DNA of 10,102 nucleotides from an uncultured Lachnospiraceae bacterium. GTDB lineage: Bacteria > Bacillota > Clostridia > Lachnospirales > Lachnospiraceae. The notes below the pieces were generated by a model. It worked only from the letters and a program-made list of their open reading frames with translations. It was not told where the DNA came from and did no database searches. The position numbers and the translations under genes were made by a program. The stretch covers positions 1 through 10,102 of the forward strand of contig CANQQN010000061.1 in the NCBI GenBank assembly GCA_947625995.1. Direction: 5' to 3'. Positions 7,294 to 10,102 of the stretch are shown here, piece after piece (the first letter of the stretch is position 1; the number at the start of each line of letters is the position of its first letter).

Positions 7294-7384
7294 TTTCCTG
7301 TTTTTCGTCGATGTCCAAAAACAGAAAACACCCGCAGCAACACATCCTCTTCTCAATTGATATCTGCTTCAAATCGTGATCGCA

Positions 7385-8746
7385 TTACTCTTTTCCTGTA
7401 AAATGAATATCCCCATGGTCGGCGGGCTTTACATTTTCCGTCAGAGTCATGGTGATGATAGTGTCTGCCTCATGGGACAGGTTTTCCGGCAGTTCTATGC
7501 GCAAAATGCCACCCTCCTGGGTGAAGCTTACCGGCTGGCCTTTGTATGCGCAGCTTTGAACCGTATAAGGAAGCGCCGGCAGCGTCTCCTTTGCAAAAGC
7601 CTCCGTGTCTGTAATATGTAAGAAGATCTGATTGTCCCTGTAGGTGGCACCGTACACGTTGTCCACCGGCTCTATGGGACCGCCTCTTGTCTTGTAAATG
7701 GTTTCGCCGTTTTCCTGCAGCCACTGTCCGATCTGACGCATCCGCGCCTGCACCGCCTCCGGCACATGACCGTTTCGGTCAGGGCCAACGTTCATAAGCA
7801 TATTGCCGTCCCTGCACACAACGTCCACGATCATCTTGATGAGCCAGTCAAAATCCGACACGGGATCGTTTGCCATCCAGCCCCATGAAGTGCCGCTGCA
7901 AACGCACATGTTTTTCTCCCATGGCACGGGCACGATGCCGCCGGTGATCTCATGGGAACCCTCGTCGCAGTAGAAGTTGCCTTCCCAACCGGAGCGGGGA
8001 TTCATAATCATCTTCGGATTGTACTTACGGGCCATCTTGTTCAGCTTCACCGGCTCCCAGAGCCAAGAACTGGTAGTGTCGCTGCCGCTGTGGGCAAGCC
8101 ATGCGCCGTCGTACCACAGGATATCGATGGGGCCGTACTTGCTGCAAAGCTCCTCCACCTGATCGTAGCACTGCTGCTTCATGCGAAGAGCGCTCTGCAC
8201 ATTGGCAGGATCCTTCTCCCCTTTGGGATCGAAATAGCCGGGAAAACGCCAGTCCATGGGGGAATAATAGAGACCCACCCGCAGTCCCGCTTCCCTTGCG
8301 GCGTCCGTGTATTCCTTCACAAAATCTCTGTGGGACGCAGTATTGTAGCTGGTAAAGCCCTGATAGCTTCCGGGACTGTCCCAAAGGGCAAAGCCGTCGT
8401 GATGTCTGGTGACCATCACCATGTAATTGGCGCCAAAATCCTTCGCAAGGTTGGTCCATTCATGCATATCAAAATCCTTCGGGTTAAACTCGTCCGCCAG
8501 CGCGCAGTATTCCTCCCAAGGAATTTGCTCGTTGTGGCGCACCCATTCGCCCCGGCCCAAAATGGAATACAGGCCCCAGTGGACGAACATGCCGATCTTG
8601 GCGTCACGCCACCACTGCATATCCTCTGGGGACAGGTTCAACTCCGGACAGCGCAGGCCGCCCAGACTCTTAAAATTGATGCTGCTCTTTAACATGGACG
8701 CCAACTCCGCGCCGGTCATCTCCCTCGGTTTGTTTTTTTCAGCCAT
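7385..8746 (-). CDS. GH29 family alpha-L-fucosidase
   Basis: A 453-residue cytoplasmic enzyme without signal peptide. The start is fixed by AGAGGAGG seven bases before the ATG. The catalytic barrel shows the family landmarks in order: WWRDAKIGMFVHWGLYS (45-61), VTRHHDGFALWDS (112-124), LYYSPMDW (159-166) and ILWYDGAW (209-216) with the nucleophile Asp213. MNVGPDRNGHVPE (318-330) closes the barrel. The acid/base is poorly conserved in GH29; the glutamates of CDEGSHE (260-266) are candidates. A short C-terminal beta domain (about 360-440) follows and there is no carbohydrate-binding module. It releases alpha-L-fucose from oligosaccharides with retention; linkage specificity cannot be read from the sequence. 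It is the promoter-proximal gene of the GH29-GH42-GH31 operon, consistent with fucose being the outermost sugar of the substrate. Confidence 0.93.
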   Translation of the reverse strand: MAEKNKPREMTGAELASMLKSSINFKSLGGLRCPELNLSPEDMQWWRDAKIGMFVHWGLYSILGRGEWVRHNEQIPWEEYCALADEFNPKDFDMHEWTNLAKDFGANYMVMVTRHHDGFALWDSPGSYQGFTSYNTASHRDFVKEYTDAAREAGLRVGLYYSPMDWRFPGYFDPKGEKDPANVQSALRMKQQCYDQVEELCSKYGPIDILWYDGAWLAHSGSDTTSSWLWEPVKLNKMARKYNPKMIMNPRSGWEGNFYCDEGSHEITGGIVPVPWEKNMCVCSGTSWGWMANDPVSDFDWLIKMIVDVVCRDGNMLMNVGPDRNGHVPEAVQARMRQIGQWLQENGETIYKTRGGPIEPVDNVYGATYRDNQIFLHITDTEAFAKETLPALPYTVQSCAYKGQPVSFTQEGGILRIELPENLSHEADTIITMTLTENVKPADHGDIHFTGKE

Positions 8747-8798
8747 GGTCTTCCTCCTCTATATCATCATTACAATGTCTTTTCATTCTGATAAATTC

Positions 8799-8826
8799 AT
8801 TATACAATAATTTCAAAAAAAGGCAA
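8799..8826 (-). promoter_or_regulatory. Promoter of the glycosidase operon
   Basis: On the minus strand TTGCCT (8826-8821), a 16-base spacer and a perfect TATAAT (8804-8799). Transcription would start near 8792, giving a leader of about 45 bases ending in AGAGGAGG. No catabolite-repression (cre) box matching TGWAARCGYTWNCA was seen by eye. The -35 box is back-to-back with that of a divergent promoter only 12 bases away, so a regulator bound between them could control both. Confidence 0.7.
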
Positions 8827-8838
8827 GTCGCCCCGCTC

Positions 8839-8867
8839 TTGATTTTCCCTTTGCGCTGTGATATAAC
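8839..8867 (+). promoter_or_regulatory. Divergent plus-strand promoter in front of the CPBP remnant
   Basis: TTGATT (8839-8844), a 17-base spacer and TATAAC (8862-8867) preceded by TGA (extended -10). Transcription would start near 8874. An AAAGGA 9 bases before an ATG at 8899 follows, but that frame stops after nine codons (MVFDTPIHS). The promoter and start therefore look like surviving ends of a disrupted gene. Confidence 0.6.
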
Positions 8868-8909
8868 ATCGCAAATAAAATACAAAGGATGAAAGATTAT
8901 GGTTTTTGA

Positions 8910-9197
8910 CACTCCTATCCATTCGTAGTCTTTTTGCAGGAGCTCGTCAGCCGCGGCTTTGTCCACGAGAGCATGCGTCGGGTGATCACAGGCCGTTACA
9001 AAGAAACTGCCGCCATAATCGTTTCATCGCTGATGTTTGGCGCTCTTCATTATTTCCTTGGCCTGACCTACATGGTCGGCGCAATGCTTCTGCTCGGCGT
9101 TCTCGGGGTAATCTATCGTAAGCAGAACACGATCTGGGGCCTTTGCATACCGCATCTTGTGCTCGGTCTCGCGGTCATTGTACTCGGGTTTGTCTGA
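8910..9197 (+). pseudogene. Remnant of a CPBP-family (CAAX/Abi) intramembrane protease
   Basis: About 95 codons are open after a TGA at 8907-8909. The stretch reads LQELVSRGFVHESMRR, then MFGALHYFLG, then GLCIPHLVLG. These match the three motifs of the CPBP domain: E-E-x-x-x-R (here Q-E-x-x-x-R), F-x-x-x-H and the third helix with a histidine. Membrane helices surround them and the C-terminus looks complete at the TGA 9195-9197. Normal CPBP proteins have 200-300 residues with several more N-terminal helices, which are missing. There is no ATG in frame with a ribosome binding site; the nearest well-placed ATG (8899) is out of frame and ends at a TAG. Internal deletion of the front of the gene is the best explanation. 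A minimal protein started at a TTG (8934) cannot be excluded. Some CPBP members naturally carry Q-E, so that change alone does not prove inactivity. Confidence 0.65.
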
Positions 9198-9329
9198 TGA
9201 TAAAGCGGCGGCAGGAATGACTGCCTCGATAAAAACCCGCGCGAGTCAACTGTCGGCCGCTTTGACCCTTGAACCGCATATCGGTATGTCCGACTCCACT
9301 TACGGAAACCAACCAGATGGTTTTTCGGC
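9198..9329. other. Gene-free stretch with a large imperfect stem-loop
   Basis: No supported gene. AAAGCGGC (9202-9209) is complementary to GCCGCTTT (9256-9263), and an inner hairpin GGCAG / CTGCC (9210-9214, 9221-9225) lies between them. No U-tract follows, so it is not an obvious terminator. Further on, AAACCA / TGGTTT (9306-9311, 9318-9323) followed by TT makes a weak terminator-like hairpin just before the next promoter. Confidence 0.35.
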
Positions 9330-9358
9330 TTGACAACAAAAAATTCCAATGTTATAGT
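9330..9358 (+). promoter_or_regulatory. Near-consensus promoter of the small-peptide unit
   Basis: TTGACA (9330-9335, perfect), a 17-base spacer and TATAGT (9353-9358, 5 of 6) with TG one base upstream (extended -10). It is the best promoter in the window. Transcription would start near 9365, about 40 bases before the peptide's ATG. Confidence 0.85.
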
Positions 9359-9403
9359 AAAAAAGCAGCAGAAAGGAAATTGATCTTAAAGGAGGCGATG
9401 ATT

Positions 9404-9481
9404 ATGACAAACCGTAATATGAATAGCTTGTATTTCACGGATGCCGTATATTCGCCTTTGTTTTCAGCAGACAGGAAATAA
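9404..9481 (+). CDS. 25-residue peptide, probable regulatory leader peptide
   Basis: A short open frame with a perfect AAAGGAGG 8 bases before its ATG and a near-consensus promoter in front. The peptide begins MTNRNMNSLYFTD and ends LFSADRK. It is soluble, with no membrane helix and no signal peptide. There is no run of a single amino acid of the kind used in starvation-sensing attenuators; it has three Asn within the first seven residues and scattered Tyr, Phe and Ser. Its stop codon lies in the loop of a long hairpin (9461-9499) and an intrinsic terminator follows 32 bases later. This arrangement resembles leader peptides of drug-inducible genes in Gram-positive bacteria, where ribosome position decides termination. 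I do not recognise the peptide sequence. A stand-alone small protein gene is the alternative. Confidence 0.7.
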   Translation: MTNRNMNSLYFTDAVYSPLFSADRK

Positions 9482-9499
9482 ATCTGTCTGCGCTGAAAA
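9461..9499 (+). promoter_or_regulatory. Hairpin spanning the leader-peptide stop codon
   Basis: TTTTCAGCAGACAG (9461-9474) pairs with CTGTCTGCGCTGAAAA (9484-9499): 14 pairs with one 2-base bulge (GC) on the 3' side. The 9-base loop contains the TAA stop. A ribosome reaching the stop would melt the stem, so its formation reports on translation of the peptide. There is no U-tract directly after it, so it is not itself a terminator. Confidence 0.7.
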
Positions 9500-9512
9500 A
9501 TAATCTCAATGC

Positions 9513-9545
9513 AAAAACGCACGTCCGTTCCGGGCGTGTTTTTTT
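9513..9545 (+). terminator. Intrinsic terminator after the leader peptide (attenuator)
   Basis: CACGTCCG (9520-9527) and CGGGCGTG (9531-9538) form an 8-bp stem with one G-T pair and a TTC loop. Seven T follow (9539-9545), with a matching A-run on the 5' side. It would end transcription from the 9330 promoter before the gene at 9679. A seven-base segment in the peptide frame (ACGGATG, 9437-9443) can pair with CGTCCGT (9522-9528) and would break this stem, a possible antiterminator. Confidence 0.85.
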
Positions 9546-9678
9546 CGGCGCAAAACACTGTTCCTAAATCCCCCCTCGAACTGAACAATCCGGTTCTGCC
9601 GTAAAACGCGCAGGCAGAAAGAACGCTCCCGAAATATAAGCAGTACACAAAAATAGTTATATTTCAGGAGGTTCGCAT
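9546..9678 (+). other. Leader segment between terminator and downstream gene
   Basis: No gene seen. It holds a hairpin TTCTGCC / GGCAGAA (9594-9600, 9613-9619) with a 12-base loop and ends with AGGAGG (9666-9671) for the next gene. I find no convincing -35/-10 pair, so the downstream gene may depend on readthrough of the terminator at 9513-9545. Confidence 0.4.
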
Positions 9679-10102
9679 TTGAAAAGATTGAACTATTATC
9701 TTCTCCATATGGAGAGGAACACCACCACCTATAAGGAAATGTACGAAGGAGAAATGCCCGTGATCTCCTTGGACTCCGGTATGGGACCTTGGACAGAATA
9801 TGACCCATCCTATTATTTTGGAGAGATCATGGTAACGATCACCCGCGGAAACAGGTTGGAAAATGACAAACCCACGCTGGTCTTTTCTATTCCTGTGGAG
9901 CTTTTGGGCATAACGGAATGTACAACAGCCACGGCAGATTTCTGTCTCAGGCAGTTTGCTCCTTTTGTAGATGCGCTGAATGAGGAGCTTGTAAACCAAA
10001 AACGCACGAAAAAAGAAAACGGCTATTATGAGCTATACAGACCGACGGGAAAAGTGATCGCAGGAAACAGCGCGTATTTTGCCATGTGCCCCCAAAAGGA
10101 TT
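9679..10102 (+). CDS. Unrecognised soluble protein, TTG start, cut by window edge
   Basis: An uninterrupted frame of at least 141 codons that runs off the window. The TTG start is supported by AGGAGG 7 bases upstream and by the beginning (M)KRLNYYLLHMERN. There is no signal peptide or membrane helix. Notable segments are SGMGPWTEYDPSYYFGEIMVTI (about 34-55, split here for reference only by its key residues GPW, YY and GEI), TLVFSIPVELLGI (64-76) and YYELYRPTGKV (119-129). Three cysteines are visible (79, 89, 137). I do not recognise the family. Its style, AT-rich codon use and position beyond a gene remnant suggest accessory or mobile-element cargo, but no integrase, relaxase or element end is visible to confirm that. 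It probably belongs to the transcription unit that starts at 9330 and passes the attenuator. Confidence 0.75.
   Translation, partial: MKRLNYYLLHMERNTTTYKEMYEGEMPVISLDSGMGPWTEYDPSYYFGEIMVTITRGNRLENDKPTLVFSIPVELLGITECTTATADFCLRQFAPFVDALNEELVNQKRTKKENGYYELYRPTGKVIAGNSAYFAMCPQKD

Noticed and set aside
7234..7356. A 41-codon N-terminal extension of GH42
   Set aside because: The frame is open by chance through the intergenic gap; the ribosome binding site and the normal GH42 beginning both point to the ATG at 7233.
7952..8692. A 246-codon plus-strand open frame opposite GH29
   Set aside because: Antisense to the fucosidase, which has all family motifs; no start signals.
9664..9999. A minus-strand frame of 111 codons opposite the last gene
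   Set aside because: The plus-strand frame has a strong ribosome binding site, stays open to the window end and has protein-like composition; the minus frame has neither start signals nor motifs.

Overview
The window looks like a chromosomal stretch from a gut-type Clostridia, most probably a Lachnospiraceae member. The reasons are strong AGGAGG-type ribosome binding sites, TTG and GTG starts, a UPF0735/PheB-type ACT protein, a PdaA-like deacetylase, a small cold-shock protein, and leaderless (cytoplasmic) glycosidases of the sort Firmicutes use on imported oligosaccharides. The assignment rests on gene character only; no rRNA or other marker gene is present.

Left part (1-2400, minus strand). 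A 7-TM membrane protein of unknown function and a membrane-anchored PdaA-like polysaccharide deacetylase form a two-gene operon behind a good promoter. Downstream lies the start of the ACT-domain gene pheB, cut by the window edge. A very strong intrinsic terminator sits between the deacetylase and pheB. It also lies downstream of a plausible pheB promoter, so it could be an attenuator. Divergent to this operon is a monocistronic cold-shock gene on the plus strand (2418-2618).

Middle (2756-8826, minus strand). One long operon encodes three cytoplasmic exo-glycosidases in transcription order: GH29 alpha-L-fucosidase, GH42 beta-galactosidase and GH31 alpha-glycosidase with a D-x-T-E-P nucleophile motif (alpha-xylosidase-like). 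The three predicted activities match, in order, the fucose, galactose and xylose of a fucosylated xyloglucan side chain. No transporter, regulator or backbone-cleaving glucanase is in the window, so the substrate is an inference. A hairpin terminator shared with the convergent cold-shock gene ends the operon.

Right part (8839-10102, plus strand). This part reads as an AT-richer, rearranged accessory segment. A good promoter diverges from the glycosidase operon but drives only the remnant of a CPBP-family intramembrane protease. Next comes a compact unit: a near-consensus promoter, a 25-codon peptide with a perfect ribosome binding site, a long hairpin with the peptide's stop codon in its loop, and a U-tract terminator. 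About 130 bases later a TTG-started gene of unknown function runs off the window. The arrangement is that of a leader-peptide transcription attenuator and is the most interesting item here.
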